Counted from the first letter of the stretch, positions 43,691-54,769 are shown. The stretch is 64,000 bases of DNA from Aurantimonas sp. HBX-1 (GCF_021391535.1 NZ_CP090066.1:1067501-1131500), one strand, 5' to 3'. Program-made: numbers and translations. Notes: a model not told the origin generated them from the sequence alone.

Positions 43691-43716
43691 AGCCGGCCAA
43701 GGTTAGGCCGGCTTTT
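43691..43716 (+). terminator. terminator- or attenuator-like hairpin between ftsI and murE
   Basis: AGCCGGCC (43691-43698) pairs with GGCCGGCT (43706-43713) across a 7-base loop and is followed by TTTTCGG. A second hairpin, CCGGAAC/GTTCCGG, lies at 43620-43638. They occupy the only sizeable gap (128 bp) in the first half of the dcw cluster and could reduce read-through. Confidence 0.6.
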
Positions 43717-43739
43717 CGGTACAGAGCGGAACATGGTTA

Positions 43740-45184
43740 ATGAAGCTTTCCCAACTCGCAGAGGGCCTTGCGGCGACCTGGACGGGCAGCGACCCGGAGA
43801 TCGCCGGACTCTCGACCGATTCGCGGGAAACCCAGCCTGACTTCCTGTTCGCCGCGGTCGCCGGCTCGAAGGCCGACGGCGCGCGCTTCGTCGCCGACGC
43901 CGAAAGCCGCGGTGCCGCCGCGATCCTCGCCGGCACGAACGCCGCGATCGACACGACCCTGCCGCTGATCCGCGCCGAGGACCCGCGCCGCGCCATCGCG
44001 CTGATGGCGGCGCGCTTTCATGGCGCGCAGCCGGCGCATGTCGTTGCGGTGACCGGCACCGCCGGCAAGACCTCGGTCGCCACCTTCCTGCGGCAGATCT
44101 GGGCGCGCGCGGGGATCGCGGCGGCCTCGATCGGCACCACCGGCGTGGTGTCGCCCGGCCGCGACGAATACGGCTCGCTCACCACGCCGGACCCGATCGC
44201 GCTGGCAAGGCTGATGGCCGAGCTCGCCGGCGAGGGCGTCACGCACGCCGCCATGGAAGCCTCCAGCCACGGGCTCGACCAGCGCCGGCTCGACGGCGTC
44301 CGGCTGGAAGCCGGCGGTTTCACCAATCTCGGCCACGACCACATGGACTATCACCCCGACATCGAGGCCTATTTCGCGGCCAAGATGCGGCTGTTTTCGG
44401 CGCTGCTGCCGAAGGGCGCGCCTGCCGTGGTGTTCGCCGACGACCGCTGGTCGGGCCGGGTGGTGGAGGTCGCCACCGGCGCCGGCCTGCGGGTGATGAC
44501 CGTCGGGCGCGGCGGGAACTTCCTGACGCTGAAGCGTCTGGAGCACGAGCGGCACCGCCAGATCGGCGAGATCGAGGCGGAGGGCCGCATCCATCGCATC
44601 GTCTTGCCGCTGGCCGGCGAATTCCAGATGTCCAACGCCCTGGTCGCGGCCGGGCTTGCCATCGCCACCGGCGTTCCGGCGGCCGACGCGCTGGCGGCGC
44701 TGGAGACGCTGAAGGGCGCTTCCGGCCGGCTCGACCTCGCCGGCACCACGGCGAGCGGCGCGCCGGTCTTCGTCGACTATGCGCACAAGCCCGAGGCGCT
44801 GGAGAACGTGCTGGCCGCGGTGCGCCCGTTCACCACCGGAAGGGTGGTGGCGGTGATCGGCTGCGGCGGCGACCGCGACAAGATCAAGCGGCCGATGATG
44901 GGCGAGATCGCCGCGCGCCTCGCCGACATCGTCATCGTCACCGACGACAACCCGCGCTCGGAGGATCCGGCGACGATCCGCGCCGAGATCATGGCGGCAT
45001 CGCCCGGTGCCACCGAGATCGGCGACCGGCGCGAGGCGATCTTCGAGGCGGTGCGCACGGCGCGGGCCGGCGACACGGTGGTGATCGCCGGCAAGGGCCA
45101 CGAGGTCGGCCAGACCGCCGGCGGCGTCACCCAGCATTTCAGCGACCATGAAGAGGTCCGCGCGGCGATCGCGGAGGCGGGGCG

Positions 45185-45188
<4 letters not shown>
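43740..45188 (+). CDS. murE: UDP-MurNAc-L-Ala-D-Glu:meso-diaminopimelate ligase
   Basis: This 482-residue ligase adds meso-diaminopimelate to the peptidoglycan precursor. The N-domain has IAGLSTDSRETQPDFLFAAV. The ATP loop is VAVTGTAGKTSVATFLRQIW. THAAMEASSHGLDQRRLDGV and NLGHDHMDYHPDIEAYFAAK are substrate loops. The DNPR motif in VTDDNPRSEDPATIRAEIMA is the mark of diaminopimelate (not lysine) specificity. Its TGA overlaps the murF start. Confidence 0.96.
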
Positions 45189-46653
<1,465 letters not shown>

Positions 46654-46657
<4 letters not shown>

Positions 46658-47736
46658 TCGCCTATCTCGGACAGTTCGCGGCCGAATTCCCGATCTTCAA
46701 CGTCTTCCGCTACATCACCTTCCGCACCGGTGCGGCGATGATCACCGGCTTCATCGTGGTGTTCCTGTTCGGTCCGGCTATCATCGCCAATCTGCGGATC
46801 CGCCAGGGCAAGGGCCAGCCGATCCGGGCGGACGGCCCGCAGACGCATTTCAAGAAGGCCGGCACGCCCACGATGGGCGGGCTGATGATCATCAGCGGCT
46901 TCCTGGTGGCGACGCTGCTCTGGGCGGACTTGGCCAACCTTTACGTCTGGACCGTGCTGATGGTCACCGTCGGCTTCGGCGCCATCGGCTTCTACGACGA
47001 CTACCTGAAGGTCACCAAGCAGAGCGACAAGGGCTTTTCCGGCAAGTCCCGGCTGGCGCTGGAGTTCCTCATCGCCGGCACGGCGGCGACGATGATCGTC
47101 TATGCCGGCACCGGCAGCTTCGCCAGTTCGCTGGCCTTTCCCTTCGTCAAGTCGGTGCTGATCGATCTCGGCTGGTTCTACGTCGTGTTCGGGGCCTTCG
47201 TCATGGTCGGCGCCGGCAACGCGGTGAACCTGACGGACGGGCTGGACGGGCTCGCCATCGTGCCGATCATGATCGCCGCCGCGGCCTTCGGGCTGATCGC
47301 CTATGTCGCCGGCAACGTGAACTTCTCCACCTATCTGCAGATCCACTATGTCGCCGGCACCGGCGAACTCGCGCCGCTCTGCGGCGCGGTGATCGGCGCC
47401 GGGCTCGGCTTCCTGTGGTTCAACGCGCCGCCGGCGGCGATCTTCATGGGCGATACCGGGTCGCTCGCGATGGGCGGCATGGTCGGCACGATCGCCGTCG
47501 CCACCAAGCACGAGCTGGTGCTGGCGATCATCGGCGGGCTGTTCGTGATCGAGGCGCTGTCGGTGATCATCCAGGTCGGCTGGTTCAAGCTGACCGGGCG
47601 GCGGGTCTTCCTGATGGCGCCGATCCACCACCATTTCGAAAAGCTCGGCTGGACCGAGAGCCAGGTGGTGGTGCGGTTCTGGATCATCGCCTTCATGCTG
47701 GCCTTCGTCGGCCTTTCCACCCTGAAGCTGCGGTGA
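46654..47736 (+). CDS. mraY: phospho-MurNAc-pentapeptide translocase
   Basis: This 360-residue polytopic enzyme transfers phospho-MurNAc-pentapeptide to undecaprenyl phosphate, making lipid I. It has GQPIRADGPQTHFKKAGTPT then MGG, FYDDYLKVTKQSDKGFSGKS (cytoplasmic Asp loop), VGAGNAVNLTDGLDGLAI, FLWFNAPPAAIFMGDTGSLA and FLMAPIHHHFEKLGWTESQV (HHH motif). About ten membrane segments are visible. It starts in the 3' end of murF and ends 4 bp before murD. Confidence 0.97.
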
Positions 47737-47740
47737 GGCG

Positions 47741-49135
47741 ATGATCGCGGCCGAAAGCTTCTCCGGCAGATCCGTGGCGCTGTTCGGGCTCGGCGGCTCG
47801 GGCCGCGCCACCGCCCTGTCGCTGGTCGAGGGCGGCGCCCGGCTGACGGCGTTCGACGACAATCCCGACAGCGTCGCGGCAGCAGCAGCCGCGGGCATTC
47901 CGACCGGCGACCTGCGTGATGCCGACTGGACGGGCTTCGCCGCCCTGGTGCTGGCGCCGGGCGTGCCGCTGACGCATCCGCGGCCGCACTGGACGGTGGA
48001 ACTGGCACGGGCGGCGGGCGTGCCGGTGATCGGCGACATCGAATTGTTCAGCCGCGAGCGGCAGGCCCGGGCGCCCGAGGCGCCGCTGGTCGCCATCACC
48101 GGCACCAACGGCAAGTCGACGACGACGGCGCTGATTGCCCACTGCCTGCGTTCCGCCGGACGAGACACGCAGATGGGCGGCAATATCGGCGTCGCGGTGA
48201 TGACGCTGGAGCCGCCGGCGCCGGGGCGCCATTACGTGCTGGAATGCTCGTCCTACCAGATCGACCTCGCGCCGACGCTGGCGCCTTCGGTCGGCATCCT
48301 CCTCAATCTGACGCCTGACCACCTCGACCGGCACGGCACGATGAGCCAGTACGCGGCGATCAAGGCGCGGCTGGTAGCGGGATCCGACACCGCCGTCGTC
48401 GGCATCGACGACGCGCATTGCCGGCGCATCGCCGAGGAACTGGAGAGCGAGGGCAGGGCGGTCATCCGCATATCGCAGTCGGACGATGCCAGCGCGGCGG
48501 TGGGTTTCGACGGGCGGGCGCTGCTGCGCCGCATGCCGGGGCTTGCCGAGGCCCGCTTCGACCTTGCCGGGATCGGCTCGCTGCGCGGCCGTCACAACGC
48601 CCAGAATGCCGCGGCGGCGGTGGCGGCGCTCAGCCTCGCCGGCCTGTCCAGCGACGAGATCGAGGCCGGGCTGCAGAGCTTCCCGGGTCTCGCCCATCGC
48701 ATGGAGATGGTCGGCCGCCACGGCGGCGTGCTGTTCGTCAACGATTCCAAGGCCACCAATGCCGACGCGGCGGCGACCGCTTTGGCGAGCTTCCCGCGGG
48801 TTCACTGGATCGCCGGCGGCCTGGCGAAGGAGGGCGGGATCGCGCCGCTGGCGCCGTTCTTCCCGAAGATCGCCAAGGCCTATCTGATCGGCGAGGCGGC
48901 GCCGGCCTTCGCGGCGACGCTTGGTAAACGAATTCCTTACGAAATCTCCGATACGCTGGACGTCGCCGTGCGGCATGCCGCGGCGGACGCCGCCGCGGAC
49001 GGCGGCGAGGCCGTCGTCCTCCTGTCGCCGGCCTGCGCGAGTTTCGACCAGTTCCGCAATTTCGAGGTGCGGGGCGACGCCTTCCGGGAAGCGGTGGGGC
49101 GCCTTCCCGGCATCGAGATGGTCCAGAGGGGATGA
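47741..49135 (+). CDS. murD: UDP-MurNAc-L-alanine:D-glutamate ligase
   Basis: This 464-residue ligase adds D-glutamate to UDP-MurNAc-L-Ala. It has VALFGLGGSGRATALSLVEG, the ATP loop VAITGTNGKSTTTALIAHCL, MGGNIGVAVMTL, VLECSSYQIDLAPTLAPSVG, LLNLTPDHLDRHGTMSQYAA, GLAHRMEMVGRHGGVLFVND then SKATN, and VVLLSPACASFDQF. It overlaps ftsW by 4 bases. Confidence 0.96.
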   Translation: MIAAESFSGRSVALFGLGGSGRATALSLVEGGARLTAFDDNPDSVAAAAAAGIPTGDLRDADWTGFAALVLAPGVPLTHPRPHWTVELARAAGVPVIGDIELFSRERQARAPEAPLVAITGTNGKSTTTALIAHCLRSAGRDTQMGGNIGVAVMTLEPPAPGRHYVLECSSYQIDLAPTLAPSVGILLNLTPDHLDRHGTMSQYAAIKARLVAGSDTAVVGIDDAHCRRIAEELESEGRAVIRISQSDDASAAVGFDGRALLRRMPGLAEARFDLAGIGSLRGRHNAQNAAAAVAALSLAGLSSDEIEAGLQSFPGLAHRMEMVGRHGGVLFVNDSKATNADAAATALASFPRVHWIAGGLAKEGGIAPLAPFFPKIAKAYLIGEAAPAFAATLGKRIPYEISDTLDVAVRHAAADAAADGGEAVVLLSPACASFDQFRNFEVRGDAFREAVGRLPGIEMVQRG

Positions 49136-50292
49136 GCATGACGAGCCGGACCAAGCGTGGCGTGGTCAGCGACTGGTGGTGGGGCGTCGACCGATGGTTC
49201 CTCGCGGCCTTCCTGACCCTGCTGGTCGGCGGGCTGGTGCTCTCCTTCGCGGCGAGCCCGCCGGTCGCCGAGCGGATCGGGCTCGAACCCTTCCACTTCG
49301 TCAAGCGCCACGCGGTCTTCCTGCTGCCGTCGCTGGCGGTGATGTTCGGATGTTCGCTGCTGTCGCCGCGCGGCGTGCGGCGCACCGCGCTGCTGATCCT
49401 CGGTGCGTCGCTGCTGCTGATGGTGCTGGCGCTGTTCTTCGGCACCGAGATCAAGGGCGCCCGCCGCTGGATCGAGCTCGGACCGCTGAACATCCAGCCG
49501 TCGGAGTTCATGAAGCCGACCTTCGTGGTGATCTGCGCCTGGCTGTTCGCCGAGAAGGAGCGCCGGCCGGACATTCCCGGCAACATGTTCGCGATGATCC
49601 TCCTGCTGGTCGCGGTGGCGCTGCTGGTTGCCCAGCCCGATCTCGGCCAGACCATCCTGGTCGCCGCCGCCTGGGGCGCGCTGTTCTTCATGGCCGGCAT
49701 GTCGTGGCTGTGGATCGCGCTGCTCGGCGGCATGGCACTCGGCGGCTCGGCGCTGGCCTATTTCGCCTTTCCGCACGTCGCCAGCCGCATCGACCGGTTC
49801 CTCACCGGCGAAGGCGACACGTACCAGACCGACACCGCTCGCGAGGCGATCATGCGCGGCGGCTGGCTCGGCCAGGGACCCGGCGAGGGCACGGTCAAGC
49901 GCATGCTGCCGGACAGCCACACCGACTTCGCCTTCGCGGTGATCGCCGAGGAGTTCGGCATCATCACCTGCATGGCGCTGGCGGCGATCTTCGCCTTCAT
50001 CGTGGTGCGCGGCCTGACGGTCGCCGGACAGCAGCGCGACGTCTTCAACCGGCTGGCGATCTCCGGCCTCGTCCTGCTGTTCGGACTGCAGTCGATCATC
50101 AACATGGCGGTCAACCTGCAGCTGATGCCGGCCAAGGGCATGACGCTGCCGTTCATCTCCTATGGCGGGTCGTCGATGCTGGCGATCGCCATGTCGGCCG
50201 GGTTCATCCTGGCGCTGACGCGGCGACGGCCGGAGAACCGCTCGCACACCGACCGGCTGGTCCAGCGGACCTATCAGCTGCACGGCGCCTGA
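49132..50292 (+). CDS. ftsW: septal peptidoglycan glycosyltransferase FtsW
   Basis: This 386-residue SEDS-family polymerase works with FtsI at the septum. Multiple membrane helices are visible. SEDS landmarks are GARRWIELGPLNIQPSEFMK, ALLVAQPDLGQTILVAAAWG (with the conserved Asp region), DTYQTDTAREAIMRGGWLGQ then GPGEGTVK, LPDSHTDFAFAVIAEEFGII and LPFISYGGSSMLAIAMSAGF. ATG 49132 overlaps the murD stop. A gap of about 137 bp precedes murG. Confidence 0.95.
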   Translation: MSMTSRTKRGVVSDWWWGVDRWFLAAFLTLLVGGLVLSFAASPPVAERIGLEPFHFVKRHAVFLLPSLAVMFGCSLLSPRGVRRTALLILGASLLLMVLALFFGTEIKGARRWIELGPLNIQPSEFMKPTFVVICAWLFAEKERRPDIPGNMFAMILLLVAVALLVAQPDLGQTILVAAAWGALFFMAGMSWLWIALLGGMALGGSALAYFAFPHVASRIDRFLTGEGDTYQTDTAREAIMRGGWLGQGPGEGTVKRMLPDSHTDFAFAVIAEEFGIITCMALAAIFAFIVVRGLTVAGQQRDVFNRLAISGLVLLFGLQSIINMAVNLQLMPAKGMTLPFISYGGSSMLAIAMSAGFILALTRRRPENRSHTDRLVQRTYQLHGA

Positions 50293-50429
50293 CGAACGCC
50301 GGCGGGGCGGCGGACACAAGTCCCCGCCCTGCCGGCCGCCGGGCCTTGGCAAGACGGCGACCGCGCAATAGGTCGTGACGACGTTCCTTTCCGCGCCGGC
50401 CTCACAGACCGGCCAACCGCCCGGTGCGC

Positions 50430-51530
50430 ATGACGACCATCCTTCTCTCCGCCGGCGGGACCGGCGGCCATCTGTTTCCGGCCGAGGCGCTGGCGCACGA
50501 ACTCGTGGCGCGCGGCCACGACGTGCAGCTCGTCACCGACGATCGGGCCGGACGCTTCGCCGACCGCTTCCCGGTGGCGACGGTGCATCGCGTGCGGTCC
50601 GCCACCTTCGCTTCAAAAAACCCGATCAAGGTACTGGCGACCCTGTGGACGCTGTGGCGCGGCTTCCGCGAGGCGGGGGCGCTGGTGCGGCGCATCCGGC
50701 CGGCGGTGGTCGTCGGCTTCGGCGGCTATCCGACGGTGCCGCCGCTGATGGCGGCGATCCGCGCGGGCCGGGCGACGCTCATCCACGAGCAGAACGCGGT
50801 GATGGGCCGGGCGAACAAGTTCCTGGCGCCGCGTGTCGACCGCATCGCCGTCGGCATCTCGCAGCAGACCATCGATCCGGCCTATGCCCGCAAGGTCGCG
50901 GTGACCGGCAACCCGGTGCGTCCGGCGGTGATCGCGGCTTCCGCTATTCCCTACCGGGCCGCCGGCCCCGACGAGCCGTTCAAGCTGGTGGTGTTCGGCG
51001 GTAGCCAGGGGGCGCAGTTCTTCTCCGAGGCGGTGCCGGCGGCCATCGACCTGCTGCCGGAGGGACTGCGTCGCCGGCTGGTGGTGACGCAGCAGGCGCG
51101 GGCGGACGACGAAGCCGCGGTGCGGCGCTTCTACGAGGAGCGCGGCATCCCGGCCGAAGTGGCGCCGTTCTTCGCCGCCATGGCCGAGCGCATTGGTGCG
51201 GCGCATCTGGTGATCAGCCGTTCCGGCGCCTCCACCGTCTCGGAGATCGCGGTGATTGGCCGGCCATCGATTCTGGTGCCGTACCCCTACGCGCTCGACC
51301 ACGACCAGGCGGCGAACGCGGCGCGGCTGGAGGCCGAGGGCGGGGCGCTGGTGGTTCGCCAGGCAGAGCTGACGCCGGAGCGCCTGGCGGGACTCGTTGC
51401 CGGCATCGCCGGCGATCAGCAGCGGGCGACGAGCATGGCGACCGCCGCCCGGGCGACTGGCATTCCGGATGCCGCCCGGTTGCTCGCCGACCTGGTTGAG
51501 TCTATGCCGCGCTCTGACGAAGGGCGCTGA
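50430..51530 (+). CDS. murG: undecaprenyl-PP-MurNAc-pentapeptide GlcNAc transferase
   Basis: This 366-residue GT28 enzyme converts lipid I to lipid II on the inner membrane face. It has ILLSAGGTGGHLFPAEALAH, VVVGFGGYPTVPPLMAAIRA, LIHEQNAVMGRANKFLAPRV, VTGNPVRP, VVFGGSQGAQFFSEAVPAAI, LVISRSGASTVSEIAVIGRP and LVPYPYALDHDQAANAARLE. ATG 50430 gives the standard MTTILLSAGG start; a GTG at 50424 would add two residues. murC follows after 38 bp. Confidence 0.96.
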   Translation: MTTILLSAGGTGGHLFPAEALAHELVARGHDVQLVTDDRAGRFADRFPVATVHRVRSATFASKNPIKVLATLWTLWRGFREAGALVRRIRPAVVVGFGGYPTVPPLMAAIRAGRATLIHEQNAVMGRANKFLAPRVDRIAVGISQQTIDPAYARKVAVTGNPVRPAVIAASAIPYRAAGPDEPFKLVVFGGSQGAQFFSEAVPAAIDLLPEGLRRRLVVTQQARADDEAAVRRFYEERGIPAEVAPFFAAMAERIGAAHLVISRSGASTVSEIAVIGRPSILVPYPYALDHDQAANAARLEAEGGALVVRQAELTPERLAGLVAGIAGDQQRATSMATAARATGIPDAARLLADLVESMPRSDEGR

Positions 51531-51568
51531 TCGGCAGCTTCCTGCCGCAGCAGTCGAGGGGGATGCGC

Positions 51569-52984
51569 ATGAAGATGCCGCCGAATATCGGGCCGGTCCA
51601 TTTCATCGGAATCGGTGGCATCGGGATGAGCGGAATCGCCGAGGTGCTCGTCGATCTCGGCTACACCGTGCAGGGCTCCGACCAGTCCGAGAACGCCAAT
51701 GTCCAGCGGCTGCGCGAGATGGGCGTGACGGTGCATATCGGCCATGCCGCGGAAAATCTCGGCAAGGCGGAGGTCATCGTCGTCTCGACGGCGATCAAGC
51801 GCGCCAATCCCGAACTGGCGGCGGCGCGGGAACGGCTGCTGCCGATCGTCCGGCGCGCCGAGATGCTGGCCGAACTGATGCGCTTCCGTTCGGCCATCGC
51901 CATCGGCGGCACGCACGGCAAGACCACGACGACCTCCATGGTGGCGACGCTGCTCGACGCCGGCGGCCTCGACCCGACGGTGGTCAACGGCGGCATCATC
52001 AACGCCTACGGCACCAACGCGCGCATGGGCGCCGGCGACTGGATGGTGGTGGAGGCCGACGAATCCGACGGCACCTTCCTGAAGCTGCCGGCCGACATCG
52101 CGGTGGTCACCAATATCGACCCCGAGCACCTCGACCATTACGGCACGTTCGACAAGGTCCGCGACGCCTTCCGCGCCTTCGTCGAGAACGTGCCGTTCTA
52201 CGGCTTTGCGGTGATGTGCCTCGACCATCCCGAGGTGCAGACCCTGGTCGGCGAGATCGAGGACCGCCGGGTCATCACCTATGGCGAGAACCTGCAGGCG
52301 GACGTGCGCTTCGAGAATGTCCGCTACGAGACCGGCAACTCGCTGTTCGACGTGACGATCCGCGACCGCATCACCGGCGAGACGCACGTCATCGACCGAC
52401 TCAAGCTGCCGATGCCGGGCCGGCACAACGTCTCCAACGCCACTGCGGCGATCGCCGTCGCCCACTGGCTGAAGATCCCGGCGGATTCGATCCGCGCGGG
52501 GCTTGCGGCGTTCGGCGGCGTGAAGCGCCGCTTCACCCTGACCGGCACGGTCGGCGGCGTCACCATCTACGACGATTACGGCCACCACCCGGTGGAGATC
52601 CGCGCGGTGCTGGCCGCGGCGCGCGCCTCGTCGACCGGGCGGGTGATCGCCGTCGTGCAGCCGCACCGCTACACGCGGCTGCAGTCGCTGTTCGCCGACT
52701 TCGCCGCCTGCTTCAACGACGCCGACACGGTGGTCATCGCGCCGGTCTATGCCGCCGGCGAGGAGCCGATCGAGTTCGTGACGTCGGAGATGCTGGTCGA
52801 GCGGCTGAAGCTCGGCGGCCATCGCGACGCGCGGCTGATCGATGGGCCGGAGGAACTGGCGCCGCTGATCCACCGCGTGGCCCAGCCGGGCGACATGGTG
52901 ATCTGCCTCGGTGCCGGGTCGATCACCCAGTGGGCCTACGCGCTGCCGCGCGATCTCGAGGCGCTGGCGGCGGACGATGCCTGA
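51569..52984 (+). CDS. murC: UDP-N-acetylmuramate:L-alanine ligase
   Basis: This 471-residue ligase adds L-alanine to UDP-MurNAc. It has VHFIGIGGIGMSGIAEVLVD, GSDQSENANVQRLREMGVTV, the ATP loop IAIGGTHGKTTTTSMVATLL, VEADESDGTFLKLPADIAVV, TNIDPEHLDHYG, VKRRFTLTG, YDDYGHHPVEIRAVLAAAR and QPHRYTRLQSLF. ATG 51569 is preferred because GAGGGGG lies 6 bases before it; ATG 51563 is too close to that site. Its end overlaps murB. Confidence 0.96.
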   Translation: MKMPPNIGPVHFIGIGGIGMSGIAEVLVDLGYTVQGSDQSENANVQRLREMGVTVHIGHAAENLGKAEVIVVSTAIKRANPELAAARERLLPIVRRAEMLAELMRFRSAIAIGGTHGKTTTTSMVATLLDAGGLDPTVVNGGIINAYGTNARMGAGDWMVVEADESDGTFLKLPADIAVVTNIDPEHLDHYGTFDKVRDAFRAFVENVPFYGFAVMCLDHPEVQTLVGEIEDRRVITYGENLQADVRFENVRYETGNSLFDVTIRDRITGETHVIDRLKLPMPGRHNVSNATAAIAVAHWLKIPADSIRAGLAAFGGVKRRFTLTGTVGGVTIYDDYGHHPVEIRAVLAAARASSTGRVIAVVQPHRYTRLQSLFADFAACFNDADTVVIAPVYAAGEEPIEFVTSEMLVERLKLGGHRDARLIDGPEELAPLIHRVAQPGDMVICLGAGSITQWAYALPRDLEALAADDA

Positions 52985-53945
52985 GGTGGATGGCGCCAGG
53001 CTGCTCGCCCGCCTGGGCGACCGCCTGAAGGATGTGCGCGGGCGGCTGACGCCCGATGCCGGCATGGACAAGATCACCTGGTTCCGCACCGGCGGCCCGG
53101 CGGAACTCCTGTTCCAGCCGGCCGACGAGGCGGATCTGTCGGCCTTCCTGGCGGCGCTGCCCGAGGACGTGCCGGTGATGGTTGTCGGCATCGGCTCGAA
53201 CCTGCTGGTGCGCGACGGCGGCATTCCGGGCGTGGTGATCCGCCTCTCGGCCAAGGGCTTCGGCCAGGTGGAGCGGTCCGGCGAAACCACGATCATGGCC
53301 GGCGCCGCGGCGCCGGACAAGCGGCTGGCGGCGGTGGCGCTGGAGGCGGGGCTGGGCGGCTTCCACTTCTATCACGGCATCCCGGGCGCCATCGGCGGGG
53401 CGCTGCGGATGAATGCCGGCGCCAACGGCGCCGAGACGCGGGAGCGGGTGCGCGAGGTCCGCGCCGTGGACCGCCGCGGCGAGGTACATGTCCTCTCCAA
53501 CGCGGCGATGGGCTATTCCTACCGCCACTCCGAGGCGCCCGGCGACCTGATCTTCACCAGCGCGGTGTTCGAGGGCGAGGCCGCCGAACCGGCGGAGATC
53601 CGCGCCTTGATGGACGAGGTCCAGCACCATCGCGAGACCGTCCAGCCGATCCGCGAGAAGACCGGCGGCTCGACCTTCAAGAACCCGCCCGGCACCTCCG
53701 CCTGGAAGGAGGTCGACCGCGCCGGCTGCCGCGGCCTGACGGTCGGCGGGGCTCAGATGTCCGAGATGCACTGCAACTTCATGATCAACACCGGCACAGC
53801 GACCGGCCATGACCTGGAGACGCTCGGCGAGACCGTGCGGGCGCGGGTGCTGGAGACCTCGGGCATCCGGCTCGAGTGGGAGATCAAGCGGCTGGGGCGG
53901 TTTGCCGAAGGGCAGGGCGTCGAGCCGTTTCTGGGCAGGGGCTGA
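52977..53945 (+). CDS. murB: UDP-N-acetylenolpyruvoylglucosamine reductase
   Basis: This 322-residue FAD enzyme reduces UDP-GlcNAc-enolpyruvate to UDP-MurNAc. It has MDKITWFRTGGPAELLFQPA, VVGIGSNLLVRDGGIPGVVI, GIPGAIGGALRMNAGANGAE, YSYRHSEAPGDLIFTSAVFE, TGGSTFKNPPGTSAWKEVDR, GLTVGGAQMSEMHCNFMINT and the final catalytic Glu region RLEWEIKRLG. It overlaps murC by 8 bases and is the last gene before the repeat-filled gap. Confidence 0.95.
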   Translation: MPEVDGARLLARLGDRLKDVRGRLTPDAGMDKITWFRTGGPAELLFQPADEADLSAFLAALPEDVPVMVVGIGSNLLVRDGGIPGVVIRLSAKGFGQVERSGETTIMAGAAAPDKRLAAVALEAGLGGFHFYHGIPGAIGGALRMNAGANGAETRERVREVRAVDRRGEVHVLSNAAMGYSYRHSEAPGDLIFTSAVFEGEAAEPAEIRALMDEVQHHRETVQPIREKTGGSTFKNPPGTSAWKEVDRAGCRGLTVGGAQMSEMHCNFMINTGTATGHDLETLGETVRARVLETSGIRLEWEIKRLGRFAEGQGVEPFLGRG

Positions 53946-54007
53946 GGCGGGGCCTCCAGGCGGCGCCGCTCTCCCGGTTCTTTGTGGAGCGCCGAGCGCT
54001 GACGCTT

Positions 54008-54131
54008 CGATCTCCCCCCTTGTGGGGGAGATGCCTGGCAAGGCAGAGGGGGGTGTGAAGCCCTGCCAAGTTCGATGCCGTAGCACCCCCCTCTGGGCTG
54101 CCGCCCATCTCCCCCACAAGGGGGGAGATCA
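54008..54131. repeat. RIME-like palindromic element
   Basis: Two arms of about 48 bases (54008-54055 and 54084-54131) form a large inverted repeat, and each arm contains its own small palindrome (CTCCCCC-CTTGT-GGGGGAG). This build of two palindromes matches the rhizobial intergenic mosaic elements in general form; family membership needs a database search. It starts about 60 bp after murB and may fold as a cruciform or terminator. Confidence 0.75.
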
Positions 54132-54302
54132 GCCAGTCTCCGAGCGGGTCGCCAGTGGCCAATTGTGCAAAGTCTGAATCACATCAGGCGGCTGGTCGAA
54201 TTTCCTCATCGTCAACGATAAGCTGAAGCTCACCGTGGACTTCGCCAACGCCGGCTGGAAGCGCGGGCTGGTAGGGTTTGCTGCGCCGGTGCGAGGCTGA
54301 GG

Positions 54303-54600
54303 CAGCCTCTCCCCCCTTGAGGGGGGAGAAAGCGATTTCATCGGCTTAGGGCCGCAGGTCCTAAGCGACAGAAATCGCAAGAGAGGGGTGCTCTTCCGTG
54401 CGGATCACCGCCCGCTTGCAACGTCCTTTTACCCCTCTCTTGCCTTTTCTGCGACTTGGCCCTCGGCAAGCCTCGGGACCAAGACCGCGAAAAGGCTTTC
54501 TCTCCCTCAAGGGGAGAGAGGGCGCCTCAACGCCGACGCCTGCTTCGCTACGCGGATTTGCACCTTCTCCCCCTTGAGGGGAGAGAGGGCGCCCCACCTC
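54303..54600. repeat. further palindromic repeat copies between murB and ddl
   Basis: 54307-54330 is a hairpin of CTCCCCCC and GGGGGGAG. AAGCGACAGAAATCGCAAGA at 54363 onward (27 bases) is inverted, with a few mismatches, at 54431-54457. Two direct copies of an AAGGGGAGAGAGGGCGC-type hairpin unit lie at about 54499-54525 and 54566-54593. Together with the element at 54008 they fill nearly all of the 824-bp gap. Reading frames here are short and biased by the repeats, so I call no gene; a stretch at 54178-54300 is discussed as a possible coding scrap. Confidence 0.65.
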
Positions 54601-54698
54601 GGACGCGGCCCGTCCGTCATGGATCACCTCTCTCCAGCTGCCGCATTTTCGCCTGTCTGCCGACAGGATTACGATTTTCTTGCTTTCGCCCCAATCGG

Positions 54699-54714
54699 TT
54701 AACTCCTGCTTAAC
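54699..54714 (+). promoter_or_regulatory. full CtrA-binding site upstream of ddl-ftsQAZ
   Basis: TTAACTCCTGCTTAAC is an exact TTAA-N7-TTAAC match, 56 bp before the ddl ATG. CtrA is known to control ftsQA transcription in Caulobacter, so the site fits a separate promoter for the second half of the dcw cluster. Confidence 0.8.
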
Positions 54715-54769
54715 CATCGGACTGCGATGAATGGCCGGAAGCCTTCGTGCAGTTTGGAAACGGGCGTCC

